Source of the DNA: Paenibacillus sp. YYML68
Lineage (GTDB): Bacteria; Bacillota; Bacilli; Paenibacillales; NBRC-103111
NCBI RefSeq assembly: GCF_027923405.1
Contig: NZ_BQYI01000001.1
Span: 4,530,501-4,594,500, forward strand
Direction: 5' to 3'
Length of the DNA: 64,000 bases
Shown here: piece after piece, positions 45,145 to 54,341 of the stretch
Layout: each line of letters opens with the position of its first letter
Position numbering within the stretch: the first letter of the stretch is position 1
The notes under the pieces: generated by a model
Told to the model about the DNA's origin: nothing
Seen by the model: only the letters and a program-made list of their open reading frames with translations
Databases searched by the model: none
Made by a program: the position numbers and the translations under genes

Positions 45145-46344
45145 TTACTCCTCAGCAGCCTTCTCCCATAGATGGCGCAGCAGCGGATTGACCGAGCGTA
45201 CGACCGCTCCGTTCTTCGTATAGACACGCGGCACACGATGGGAGATCATGCAGACGATCTCGTAATTGATCGTACCGAGCCAGCTCGCGTGCTCCTCGGC
45301 CGTAATGCGCTCCCCCCCTTGCTCCCCTAGAATAACTACTTCTTCCTCTATAGAAATATCGGCAATTCCGGTCACATTCGTCATACATTGATCCATGCAA
45401 ATTCTCCCAACGACCGGCACACGCTGCCCGCGCACGAGCACCTCCGCCTTCCCTGTCAGCATCCGGGAATACCCGTCCGCATAACCAATCGGCAGCGTCG
45501 CAATCGTCTCCTCGCCGCTTGTCTTGTACACTGCGCCATAGCTGACGCCCTGACCGGGCGGCACCTGCTTCACCATGACAACCCCGGTCTTGATGCTCAG
45601 CACCGGACGAAGCTCGACACGCTGCTTATTGACCTCAGCCGACGGATATAGCCCGTACATGCTGATGCCCAGCCGCGCCATATTGAACGTATGGTCGGGC
45701 AGATCGATCGCCGCGGCGCTGTTGCCTGCGTGCACATAGCGGAATTCGACCGACTGCTGCCGGTAATGGCGGACGACTCGCTCGAATCGAGCGTACTGAC
45801 CGAGCGTATGGCTCTTATCCGTCTCGTCCGCACAGGCGTAATGGGTGAACAGCCCCTCCACCTCCAGGCCCGCCGTCTGCCGCGCCCGATCGATGAACGG
45901 AATCGCCTCCTCCGACGCAATCCCGAGCCGATTCATGCCGGAATCGAGCTTAATATGGATACGCAAGGGACGTCCCTCTGCACACGCAGGCGCGAGCCGC
46001 TCCCACGCCTCTAACACCTCGTACGTATATATATTTAATGTAATATTATGCTCATATGCAATTAGCAAGCCCTCGGGCGGCGTATACCCCAGCACCAGAA
46101 TCGGCGCGGTGACCCCCGCACGTCGCAGCTCCAGCCCTTCATCCAGGAAGGCCACCGCTATGTACGTGACTCCGCAATCCAGAGACTCCCTGCACACCTC
46201 GACCGCTCCATGCCCGTACGCATCAGCCTTCACGACCGCCATCATCGATACGTGCTTCGGCAGCGCCTCCCTGAACGCCAGCAGATTGTGCCGCAGCGCA
46301 TCCAGCGATATCTCCACCCTTGTCGGCCGGTAAAATGAATCCAC
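45145..46344 (-). CDS. alr: Alanine racemase
   Basis: About 399 residues from a GTG at 46344, five bases after AAGGTG; an upstream ATG at 46398 has no site. Catalytic Lys lies in MAVVKADAYGHG, and the second base Tyr in GVSYGAVYKT. The TIM-barrel with pyridoxal phosphate and the C-terminal beta domain are of normal length. It makes D-alanine for peptidoglycan. The ydcC-alr-ndoAI-ndoA order matches Bacillus. Confidence 0.96.
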   Translation of the reverse strand: MDSFYRPTRVEISLDALRHNLLAFREALPKHVSMMAVVKADAYGHGAVEVCRESLDCGVTYIAVAFLDEGLELRRAGVTAPILVLGYTPPEGLLIAYEHNITLNIYTYEVLEAWERLAPACAEGRPLRIHIKLDSGMNRLGIASEEAIPFIDRARQTAGLEVEGLFTHYACADETDKSHTLGQYARFERVVRHYRQQSVEFRYVHAGNSAAAIDLPDHTFNMARLGISMYGLYPSAEVNKQRVELRPVLSIKTGVVMVKQVPPGQGVSYGAVYKTSGEETIATLPIGYADGYSRMLTGKAEVLVRGQRVPVVGRICMDQCMTNVTGIADISIEEEVVILGEQGGERITAEEHASWLGTINYEIVCMISHRVPRVYTKNGAVVRSVNPLLRHLWEKAAEE

Positions 46345-46561
46345 AAGCTCACCTTCTTCAGTCTCATCGTCTAGTCGCTTCAAGCGCAATACACCCATGG
46401 TAATCGCATGCCAGTAGGCTGTCAACCTGTTGTCTACTTACGCTATACAGCCGTTCATATATACTTATTCGTATAGGCGTTGCATTATGATGCCAGGGCC
46501 AGACCGCACACCTGGATCATCCCTTCTTCTACTTGCAGCCGACACAGCCCCTATTCTGTGC

Positions 46562-46596
46562 AAAAAAGACCCCGCAGCCCATGACGAGCCGCGAGG
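46562..46596 (-). terminator. Rho-independent terminator of ydcC
   Basis: Minus strand: CCTCGCGGC...GCTGCGGGG stem with an eight-base loop, followed by TCTTTTTT. Confidence 0.75.
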
Positions 46597-46616
46597 ACGA
46601 TCAAAAAAACTCTCTC

Positions 46617-47753
46617 TTATTTCCCCATTTCCCCTTGAACCGCCTGCGCTACCTTAATCATCTCATCCTCCGGCAAATCACCGGTCGACAGCCTGAACTC
46701 CACGCCGTCATATGTCCAAGTCAGTGTCTTCTTCGCATCGCCTGTTACAACTCCAAGAGTGAAGCCCAGATCCATAATATCTCCTGGAAGAATCGACACC
46801 GTCTTCTCCTTCGGACGCGATTCGATCAGCGTGTAATTGTACTTGCCCGTGTAGCGGAGCATGATTGCCTTGCCGTCGCCCAGCTTCAACTCTGTCGTGT
46901 CCTGCAGCTTCACGCCGCTTGGCATGTAGTTCGGCTGAATAATGCCGAAGGACTGGTCGTTCGACGACTTCGCGCTTGCAGCCTTGTCCTCAGCGGATGG
47001 CGCAGACGCCGACTTGTCCGCAGGTTGACCTTGCTTCTCACCGGCTGCACCTGCCTGCTCCTTCGACGGCTCACCGTGGTTATGCCCCATGGTCGGCAGC
47101 GTCTTCAGGCTCGAGCTTGTCATGTTGCGCTGCATATCGAATTGATCCTTCTCGAACTTCGCACCGAACTCGAACTTATCGAACTGAAGCGTGACCATAA
47201 TATTGTTATTCGTATCGGATACCTCGACATGCTGAGGTGCATAGCTACTCTTATCCAGCCACACCTTCTGACGAGCCAGCGAGCTATTCTGGTAATTCGC
47301 CGCCACATCGAAGATGAACGACTTCTCATCGGACGTGAACTGGCGCTCATTATCCATCAGAATGCTCTGGACGAGCGACTGATACAGGTACACTTGTCCT
47401 TGGTTGTCCGGCCAATCGCTCTGAAAGCGGAAGCTCTTGTTCAGATGCGGCGTCAGCACGAACACCCCATCATCGTTGCGCAGCACGATCTGTGTAATGT
47501 CCTTCTTCACATTCGTTAGCGCAATACGGTAGTATGACTCCGCCATGAAGCATACCTCTACCGCATATTCCTGCGGCTCCGTGCCGGTGTTCAGCGTCAT
47601 TTTACCTTCTGCATGATAGCTCTGCAGCTTGCCCATCATTCCATCCAATTCCTTCACAACCGACCCTGCGTCCTTCTTGCCGACCAACCCACAGCCCGAC
47701 AGCACCAGAGTCAAGCACAGCATTACTGCAACCGCCCACTTCAACCGCTGCAT
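46617..47753 (-). CDS. ydcC: LolA-like sporulation lipoprotein (YdcC type)
   Basis: 378 residues from the ATG at 47753 with GGAGGGG upstream. The signal peptide ends in the lipobox LSGC, so the mature protein is lipid-anchored outside the membrane. The body is the LolA/LppX-like half-barrel (ELDGMMGKLQSYHAEGKMTL, YYRIALTNVKKDITQIVLRNDDGVFVLTP). A low-complexity Ala/Ser/Lys insert occupies about residues 220-265. The counterpart in Bacillus lies just before alr and is expressed in sporulation. Confidence 0.88.
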   Translation of the reverse strand: MQRLKWAVAVMLCLTLVLSGCGLVGKKDAGSVVKELDGMMGKLQSYHAEGKMTLNTGTEPQEYAVEVCFMAESYYRIALTNVKKDITQIVLRNDDGVFVLTPHLNKSFRFQSDWPDNQGQVYLYQSLVQSILMDNERQFTSDEKSFIFDVAANYQNSSLARQKVWLDKSSYAPQHVEVSDTNNNIMVTLQFDKFEFGAKFEKDQFDMQRNMTSSSLKTLPTMGHNHGEPSKEQAGAAGEKQGQPADKSASAPSAEDKAASAKSSNDQSFGIIQPNYMPSGVKLQDTTELKLGDGKAIMLRYTGKYNYTLIESRPKEKTVSILPGDIMDLGFTLGVVTGDAKKTLTWTYDGVEFRLSTGDLPEDEMIKVAQAVQGEMGK

Positions 47754-47850
47754 CGCGTTCATCCCCTCCACGACTTAATCAACTCACCTTCTTAATACAT
47801 GTCTATGAGAGGACTTGGCCGATTATGCAGACAAGGTTCGGGCAGATGCT

Positions 47851-47881
47851 AAAAACTCCTATAACCCGAAGGTCACAGGAG
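47851..47881 (-). terminator. Rho-independent terminator of the surface-glycan operon
   Basis: Minus strand: CTCCTGTGACC-TTCG-GGTTATAGGAG with a stable TTCG loop, followed by TTTTT. It begins directly after the stop at 47882. Confidence 0.85.
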
Positions 47882-49288
47882 CTAGTAAGCATTCTTATTC
47901 AGGAAGCCGTTCACGATCGTCATCCATATAATGCGAATATCGAATAGAAAAGTCCAGTTCTCAATGTAGAAAATATCGTACTGTATCCGATCCTCAATCG
48001 ACGTATCGCCGCGAAGCCCGTTCGACTGTGCCCAGCCTGTAATGCCCGGACGAATGTGATGCTTCACCATGTACTTCGGAATCTCTTCCTTGAACTGCTC
48101 CACGAAGTACGGCCGCTCTGGTCGCGGTCCTACAACACTCATATGACCGAATAGCACGTTAAAAAACTGCGGCAGCTCATCAAGACTCGTGCGGCGCAGG
48201 AAGGAACCGAACCGCGTCTTGCGCGGGTCATCCTCGGTCGTCCACTTCGTGTCAGAATCCGATTCAGTCTGAACTTTCATCGAGCGGAACTTATACATCA
48301 TGAACGTACGTCTGTTCAAGCCGACGCGCTCCTGCTTGAAGATAACAGGCCCAGGCGAAGTCAGCTTAATACCCGCCGCGATGACGAGCAGCAGCGGAGA
48401 CGTCAGCACGATCGCCGCTAGCGAGAACACGATATCGAACGTACGCTTGAAGAACCGATTGCGGAACTCATCAAGCGGAATATCTCGCACATTAATGAGC
48501 GGAATGCCAGCGAAGTTATCGAAATACGGACGCGCAGGCAAGTAGTTGAAGTAATCCGGTATGATGAGCGTCTTGACGCCGGCTTTTTCACAAATATTAA
48601 TAATCTTGCCGTACTTGTGATGAGCAGACAGCGGCAGCGCGATGATCACTTCGTCGACGAGATTGTCGTTCAGGATCTGCTCCAGCTCACTGATGCGTCC
48701 CATAATCGGCGCCAGCCTTCGGCTCGCGACGTCATGCTGCTCCTGGAAGTCATCTAGGAAGCCGACCACCTCATAGCCAAGCTCCGGATGCTGCTGCACG
48801 TTCTTGTAGAAGCTCTTGCCGAGTGTGCCTGCTCCAAGAATAAGCATGAACTGCTTATTGTACCCCTTCTGCCGCAGACGCTTCAGGGAATACTTCAGGA
48901 CGTACCGATAGAAGCTGACGACTAAGATATTGTTCACGAGGAACAATAACAGATAAGAACGCGAGACGTCGAGCTCCTTCAGAATGAACAGGATGCTGAG
49001 CAAGATCAGCAAGCTGATCGTGTACACGTGGATGATCGTGAACAGCTCATACGAGAAACGCTTCTTCCGCTTCGGCGTATAGAAGCTCGACATGTAGCCG
49101 AAGCCGACGACGATGACACCATACACGACGCTCCACAGCGCATAGTCCTTAATCGGCAGCGGGTTCTCATAAGCGATCCAGCCGCTCTGGAACTTCAGCC
49201 ACCACGAGAACAGGAACACGAGCTGTATCGATATAAAATCGGTCAGAGCATAGACCTGCGACAAGAAGCCCTGACTTCTACGTATCAT
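47882..49288 (-). CDS. Polyprenyl-phosphate sugar phosphotransferase (WbaP/WcaJ-type initiating enzyme)
   Basis: 468 residues, ATG at 49288 with AGGTGA upstream. Four N-terminal transmembrane helices precede a Rossmann-like CoA-binding domain (ILGAGTLGKSFY). The C-terminal catalytic domain starts KRTFDIVFSLAAIVL and continues PVIFKQERVG, YKFRSMKV, TSLDELPQF, VGPRPE and RPGITGWAQ. It transfers a sugar-1-phosphate from a UDP-sugar to undecaprenyl phosphate, the priming step of surface glycans. It is the last gene of the operon and ends at a strong terminator. Confidence 0.95.
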   Translation of the reverse strand: MIRRSQGFLSQVYALTDFISIQLVFLFSWWLKFQSGWIAYENPLPIKDYALWSVVYGVIVVGFGYMSSFYTPKRKKRFSYELFTIIHVYTISLLILLSILFILKELDVSRSYLLLFLVNNILVVSFYRYVLKYSLKRLRQKGYNKQFMLILGAGTLGKSFYKNVQQHPELGYEVVGFLDDFQEQHDVASRRLAPIMGRISELEQILNDNLVDEVIIALPLSAHHKYGKIINICEKAGVKTLIIPDYFNYLPARPYFDNFAGIPLINVRDIPLDEFRNRFFKRTFDIVFSLAAIVLTSPLLLVIAAGIKLTSPGPVIFKQERVGLNRRTFMMYKFRSMKVQTESDSDTKWTTEDDPRKTRFGSFLRRTSLDELPQFFNVLFGHMSVVGPRPERPYFVEQFKEEIPKYMVKHHIRPGITGWAQSNGLRGDTSIEDRIQYDIFYIENWTFLFDIRIIWMTIVNGFLNKNAY

Positions 49289-49295
49289 TCATTTT

Positions 49296-50165
49296 TCACC
49301 TCACGGATCCAAATTTGTTCAGTAAGAGTGAAATAGCTAGCTTCACTGTAATACCAGTATAAACGAAAAAATTGACGAATGGGGAGTATTTTTTGGAAAA
49401 ATGCTTCCTATGGAACAAATACATCGCTCGGTGGAACTCATAAATGATCTTAAAGGGCTTGCGTCGGCTACTGGCTCCCTTATAATGAGTGATCTGTGTA
49501 TACGGATAATAGTGAATGCCCCAGCCCGCTTCCTTAATACGGTAGCACCAGTCAATGTCTTCCCCATACATGAAGAAATCCTCATCCAGCATCCCCACCT
49601 GATCAATGACCTCACGCCGCACCATCATGAAGGCACCGACCAAGCAGTCCACCGGATAATCCTTGTCAGGATCTAGGTGAGTGAGCTGGTACTGATTGAA
49701 CCGCGCACTATTCGGGAACAGCTTCGATATGCCGAAGGCGTAATAGAATGAAGCCGATGGCGTCGGGAAGCCGCGGCGGCAAGCCTTGTCGAGCGACCCA
49801 TCCGGCAGCACGACCTTACAGCCCGCCGCGCCGACTGTTGGATTGGCCTCCATGAAGTCAAGCATCGTCTGCAGCGTATCCGGCTGCACGACTGTGTCGG
49901 AGTTGAGCAGCAGGATGTAACGGCCCTTGGCGATGCGCATGGCTTGGTTGTTGGCTTTGGCGAAGCCCAGGTTTTGGTCATTTGCGATTAGTGTAAGTTG
50001 TGGGCACTTCATACGTATCTGTTCGACTGAAGAGTCCACAGAATTATTATCTACAACAATTAACTCATACTCGGACCACGTCCTAGAACGAAGTACAGAC
50101 TGCAAGCAAGCAATCGTTAGATCACACGTATTGTAGTTGACTATGATTATGCTTAAAGTAGTCAT
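49296..50165 (-). CDS. Family 2 glycosyltransferase, rhamnosyltransferase-like
   Basis: 289 residues, ATG at 50165 behind AGGAGAAG. The GT-A domain starts LSIIIVNYNTCDLTIACLQS, has the Asp-containing nucleotide motif ILLLNSDTVV, and FMYGEDIDWCYRIKEAGW as the acceptor-side ED motif. The pattern resembles WbbL-type rhamnosyltransferases. The dTDP-rhamnose genes lie two genes upstream in the same transcript. Confidence 0.92.
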   Translation of the reverse strand: MTTLSIIIVNYNTCDLTIACLQSVLRSRTWSEYELIVVDNNSVDSSVEQIRMKCPQLTLIANDQNLGFAKANNQAMRIAKGRYILLLNSDTVVQPDTLQTMLDFMEANPTVGAAGCKVVLPDGSLDKACRRGFPTPSASFYYAFGISKLFPNSARFNQYQLTHLDPDKDYPVDCLVGAFMMVRREVIDQVGMLDEDFFMYGEDIDWCYRIKEAGWGIHYYPYTQITHYKGASSRRKPFKIIYEFHRAMYLFHRKHFSKKYSPFVNFFVYTGITVKLAISLLLNKFGSVR

Positions 50166-50201
50166 TGCTTCTCCTACATTTCAATTGCATCGATTTAGAA
50201 G

Positions 50202-51155
50202 TTATGAATCTATGAAGTCATATAATTCTTCAGGATTGATTTTTAGCTTGTCTTGAATCATGCTTCTTTCTTCCCAGATACGGCTAAATTTTTTGACTAA
50301 ATCAAGCCAAGCGCTCAGAACAAGAGGTTCTTTAATCAACAAATATAAGAAGCTCGCACACTCATACATGAGAATAGCTATAAAATCCTTCAAAAGATAT
50401 TTTATTTTTTCGTTTTTTAGTAACATTTTGTAACGATTGATATATGAAAACTTGCGGATATGAAGCGGAATCTTTTTTCTTTCACCAGTCTTCCACCCTC
50501 GCACATGAAAAGCAGTAGCATCAGCGCAGTAATACGCCTTCCAGCCAAATAGATTACTTCTCCACGCTATATCCACATCTTCTTTGTATGCGAAGAAATC
50601 CTCATCATAAAAACAACCATTGATACTAACATCATCAATCATTAGCCTGGAATATATCGCTGCTGCTCCAGATACGCCGAACACTTGCCCGGAAGTTGTC
50701 CATCTATCGACAGACTCACCCGAGCCACGGTCAAATACGCGTCTGGACTTGGTGATCCGAAGACCAGTACTGTCAACAATGGAAGGATTATTCTTCAGTA
50801 ATAGTTTCCCAGTAGCACTTCCAATCGACTCACTTTGCTGCATACATTTTATACAATGAGATATATACTCTGGATGCATAATCACATCTGGGTTAAGTAC
50901 AACATGATAATCGGACATAACCATCCGTATAGCTTGGTTATGTCCGGCAGCGAAACCAACATTATGAGTATTAGTGACTACTACTACCTTGTCACCAAAA
51001 CCACTTACAATTTCAAGAGTGTTATCAGAAGATGCATTGTCAATAATTATAATTTCTTCAATAGGGTAAGTCTGTTTCAGCACAGAAAGGATGCAATCAT
51101 AAATATACAGCTCACTATTGAAAGTAACAATCTGTACAACTACCTTATGCCTCAT
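50202..51155 (-). CDS. Family 2 glycosyltransferase
   Basis: 317 residues from the ATG at 51155, which has CAGGAG upstream and overlaps the end of rfbD by eleven bases; the frame begins at 51185 without a site. The GT-A core is VQIVTFNSELYIYDCILSVL, VVLNPDVIMH and FAYKEDVDIAWRSNLFGW. A hydrophobic stretch near the C-terminus (FIAILMYECASFLYLLI) may contact the membrane. Probably a rhamnosyltransferase given its setting (inference). Confidence 0.9.
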   Translation of the reverse strand: MRHKVVVQIVTFNSELYIYDCILSVLKQTYPIEEIIIIDNASSDNTLEIVSGFGDKVVVVTNTHNVGFAAGHNQAIRMVMSDYHVVLNPDVIMHPEYISHCIKCMQQSESIGSATGKLLLKNNPSIVDSTGLRITKSRRVFDRGSGESVDRWTTSGQVFGVSGAAAIYSRLMIDDVSINGCFYDEDFFAYKEDVDIAWRSNLFGWKAYYCADATAFHVRGWKTGERKKIPLHIRKFSYINRYKMLLKNEKIKYLLKDFIAILMYECASFLYLLIKEPLVLSAWLDLVKKFSRIWEERSMIQDKLKINPEELYDFIDS

Positions 51156-51999
51156 AGAGGCACTCCTGTTGCTGTAGAAAATCAATCAGTGCTTCTCGCC
51201 AATGCCTGAGCTCGTTAAACCCATTAGTACGCAATGACATTTGCTCCAAAACTGAATATTGAGGTCGAGGGGCTGGGCGTCTAAACTCCTCGGTTGTGCA
51301 TGGGCTGATAACAGTGGTTAATCCATGTTCTTCGAAGATCGCTTTTGCAAAATCATACCACGAACAATTGCCCGAATTTGTAGCATGATATATACCATAC
51401 TTATCCGTTGCGACCAATTCACCTAAAAAAATAGCCAAGTCCTGTGTGAACGTCGGAGATCCCACTTGATCATTTACCACATGAAGTTGATCACGTGTTT
51501 TCGATAGCTCAAGCATTGTTTTAACAAAGTTATTACCATATAATCCGTATACCCATGAGGTTCTCACAATATAATATTTGCTGGATAAGGACTGCGTCAG
51601 TATTTCGCCCGCCCTCTTTGACTTACCGTAGATACTCATAGGATTCGTATTATCATACTCCCTGTAAGGCGAAGCGGCATTCCCATCAAAAACATAGTCC
51701 GTGCTTATGTAACAAAATTTACTGCCGATTCGCTCAGAGGCAACCGCGATATTTCGTGTTCCATTTGCATTTATTAGATACGCCTGGTCTTCATCCGTCT
51801 CTGCCTTATCTACTGCTGTATATGCGGCACAATGTATTACTGCATCAGGACGAAACTCCTCTATTCGATACTGACATTGCTCTAAATCTGTAATATCGAG
51901 TTCCAATCTGCCTAAGCCTAATACATTATGATTTTTGCCAAGTACTCTTACAACATCCCGTCCCAATTGCCCTTGGGCTCCAGTAACAAGTATCTTCAT
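51145..51999 (-). CDS. rfbD: dTDP-4-dehydrorhamnose reductase
   Basis: 284 residues. NAD(P)-binding GAQGQLGRDV, catalytic Tyr and Lys in YGKSKRAGE, STDYVFDG and the late segment RPQYSVLEQ are all typical of RmlD. It reduces dTDP-4-keto-L-rhamnose to dTDP-L-rhamnose, the last step of the pathway. Spacing to rfbB upstream is 14 bases. Confidence 0.95.
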   Translation of the reverse strand: MKILVTGAQGQLGRDVVRVLGKNHNVLGLGRLELDITDLEQCQYRIEEFRPDAVIHCAAYTAVDKAETDEDQAYLINANGTRNIAVASERIGSKFCYISTDYVFDGNAASPYREYDNTNPMSIYGKSKRAGEILTQSLSSKYYIVRTSWVYGLYGNNFVKTMLELSKTRDQLHVVNDQVGSPTFTQDLAIFLGELVATDKYGIYHATNSGNCSWYDFAKAIFEEHGLTTVISPCTTEEFRRPAPRPQYSVLEQMSLRTNGFNELRHWREALIDFLQQQECLYEA

Positions 52000-52013
52000 A
52001 CCATTTCACCTCA

Positions 52014-53018
52014 TCAAGGCTGATGCTGTTGTGCAGTATCATGCTTGTACTGTCCATTCAGAATCCGCTCCCACCACGACTTGTTTTCTAAGTACCATTT
52101 CACAGTCAACTTAATACCTGATTCAAAGTCATGCCTTGGGCTCCATCCCAATTCGCTTCTAATTTTAGTTGCGTCGATACCGTATCGACGGTCGTGTCCA
52201 AGACGGTCAGCTACATATTGAATTAAAGATTCTGGCTTATTTAGTTCCCTTAATATCGTTTTTACAATATCAATATTTGTTCTTTCATTGTTTCCACCAA
52301 TATTGTACACTTCTCCGCTAACACCTTTGTGTAGCACTAAATCAATCGCACTGCAGTGATCTTCCACGTATAGCCAATCACGTACGTTCAATCCATCTCC
52401 ATAGATAGGAAGGCTCTGGTCGTTCAGTGCATTCGATATCATAAGCGGAATCAACTTCTCTGGAAACTGATACGGCCCATAGTTATTGGAACAACGTGTA
52501 ATATTAACATTCATTCCAAATGTCTCATGATAGGCTCTGACCAACAAGTCACCACCAGCTTTGCTCGCTGAGTATGGGCTGTTCGGTGCGAGTGGAGTAA
52601 GTTCCGTAAACAACCCAGTATCACCTAGTGACCCGTATACCTCGTCCGTGGATACTTGAATGAATTTACGGACACCGTGAGCTTTAGCAGCGTCTAGAAG
52701 AACTTGAGTTCCCAAAACGTTTGTCTTAACGAAAATCTGTGGGTCCTGTATACTTCGATCAACATGTGATTCAGCAGCAAAATTTATTACAACATCAGTT
52801 TTATCGTTGAATAGATTATTGACAGCTTCAGAATCAGCAATATCGGCCTGAACAAAACGATAATTAGGATGATCTTGAAGAGATCTTAAATTATCCAAGT
52901 TACCTGCATAGGTCAACGCATCCACATTGATAATCTTGTAGTCATTATATTTACTTAACATATACATAATGAAGTTACTTCCGATAAATCCCGCTCCACC
53001 AGTGACAATTATGTTCAT
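52014..53018 (-). CDS. rfbB: dTDP-glucose 4,6-dehydratase
   Basis: 334 residues. NAD-binding GGAGFIGSNF, STDEVYG with the conserved Asp-Glu pair, and the catalytic YSASKAG (Tyr-x3-Lys), then NNYGPYQFPEKLIP identify RmlB. It converts dTDP-glucose to dTDP-4-keto-6-deoxyglucose. Eleven bases from rfbC upstream. Confidence 0.97.
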   Translation of the reverse strand: MNIIVTGGAGFIGSNFIMYMLSKYNDYKIINVDALTYAGNLDNLRSLQDHPNYRFVQADIADSEAVNNLFNDKTDVVINFAAESHVDRSIQDPQIFVKTNVLGTQVLLDAAKAHGVRKFIQVSTDEVYGSLGDTGLFTELTPLAPNSPYSASKAGGDLLVRAYHETFGMNVNITRCSNNYGPYQFPEKLIPLMISNALNDQSLPIYGDGLNVRDWLYVEDHCSAIDLVLHKGVSGEVYNIGGNNERTNIDIVKTILRELNKPESLIQYVADRLGHDRRYGIDATKIRSELGWSPRHDFESGIKLTVKWYLENKSWWERILNGQYKHDTAQQHQP

Positions 53019-53029
53019 AGTCTACCTCT

Positions 53030-53578
53030 TTATTCAAAATTATTATCTGCAAACTGAAGCTGCGGAAGCTTCGCATCCTTATCAGACAATATTGGCTTAA
53101 TAGTAGGCCAATCAATAGATAAAAACGGGTCATTCCACGCAATGCCTCGATCATGCTCAGGGGAGTAAAGTTCGTCAACTTTATACATCACTTCAGTATT
53201 AGGAACCAATGTACAAAAACCATGAGCGAATCCCTTTGGAACTAGTAACTGTCTTTTGTTTGACGCGCTTAGTATCACACCAACCCACTGACCATAAGTA
53301 GATGAGGATTTACGAATATCAACCGCAACATCGTATATAGCTCCTACAGCCACCCGAACTAACTTCGTTTGAGCTTTGGGTGCTAACTGATAGTGCAATC
53401 CCCTGAGTACGCCTGCCTCAACTGAGAGTGAGTGATTATCCTGCAAAAACTCATAGCTTAAGCCATGCTTGTGGTATTTACTTGCGTTGTAAGTCTCCAT
53501 AAAAAAACCTCGATGATCACCGAATACAGGTGGCTCTACAATCACTACGCCCTCGAGTTTAGTCGCAATAATATTCAT
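53030..53578 (-). CDS. rfbC: dTDP-4-dehydrorhamnose 3,5-epimerase
   Basis: 182 residues, a cupin-fold epimerase with the catalytic His in GVLRGLHYQ, then VRVAVGAIYDVAVDIRKSS and GFAHGFCTLV. It epimerises C3 and C5 of the keto sugar. It lies in the tight rfbA-rfbC-rfbB-rfbD order. Confidence 0.96.
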   Translation of the reverse strand: MNIIATKLEGVVIVEPPVFGDHRGFFMETYNASKYHKHGLSYEFLQDNHSLSVEAGVLRGLHYQLAPKAQTKLVRVAVGAIYDVAVDIRKSSSTYGQWVGVILSASNKRQLLVPKGFAHGFCTLVPNTEVMYKVDELYSPEHDRGIAWNDPFLSIDWPTIKPILSDKDAKLPQLQFADNNFE

Positions 53579-53589
53579 AACTACCCCTT

Positions 53590-54339
53590 TTATAATTTAA
53601 GTTTACCAAATTCCTCAGCAAAAACTAAATCTTTAGCTAATTCATTAGCCTTTGCTAAAGATTCATGGGTTCCAGCATCTGTCCACCAGCCCTCTAAAAT
53701 ATCATAAGTCAATTGCCCACGTGCAATATAGCAATTATTAACATCCGTAATTTCTAATTCGCCGCGTGAGGAGGGTTGCAACGTTTTTATGATGCTGAAC
53801 ACAGAGCTATCAAACATATAAATACCCGTTACCGCATAATTGCTTTTGGGAGACTGAGGTTTTTCCTCTATTGACAAAATTCGATCTCCTTGAAGTTCAG
53901 GAACTCCGTATCGTTTAGGGTCGTGCACTTCTTGTATTAATATTTTAGCTCCAATACCTTGGCTTTTGAAATTAACAACATATTTTCCAATTTGATCCGA
54001 GAAAACATTATCCCCCAACACCACAACCATCTGGTCGTTGCCAACAAAGTATTCAGCTAGCCCTAGTGCTTGTGCGATACCCCCAGCCTCATCTTGAACC
54101 TTGTAAGTGAAAGAAACACCCATCTCTTTTCCACTACCAAGAAGATTCACAACATCCCCCATATGGTCTTTACCAGTTACAATTAAGATGTCATTAATAT
54201 TCGCTTCTTTTAATTTTGCTACTGCATGAAATATCATCGGATACTTGCCAACAGGAAGCAAATGCTTGTTGGTGACCTTCGTCAGTGGAAACAGGCGCGA
54301 CCCCGTACCTCCGGCTAGAATTACTCCTTTTACTGCCAT
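53590..54339 (-). CDS. rfbA: Glucose-1-phosphate thymidylyltransferase, short form
   Basis: 249 residues; ATG at 54339 behind AAAGGAG. Nucleotide-binding GGTGSRLFPLT, VVLGDNVFSD with the metal Asp, EEKP and the ending WTDAGTHESL are present. It makes dTDP-glucose, the first step to dTDP-rhamnose. At 249 residues it lacks the C-terminal allosteric extension of the roughly 290-residue enzymes, like the short Bacillus spore-coat SpsI. Confidence 0.95.
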   Translation of the reverse strand: MAVKGVILAGGTGSRLFPLTKVTNKHLLPVGKYPMIFHAVAKLKEANINDILIVTGKDHMGDVVNLLGSGKEMGVSFTYKVQDEAGGIAQALGLAEYFVGNDQMVVVLGDNVFSDQIGKYVVNFKSQGIGAKILIQEVHDPKRYGVPELQGDRILSIEEKPQSPKSNYAVTGIYMFDSSVFSIIKTLQPSSRGELEITDVNNCYIARGQLTYDILEGWWTDAGTHESLAKANELAKDLVFAEEFGKLKL

Positions 54340-54341
54340 AT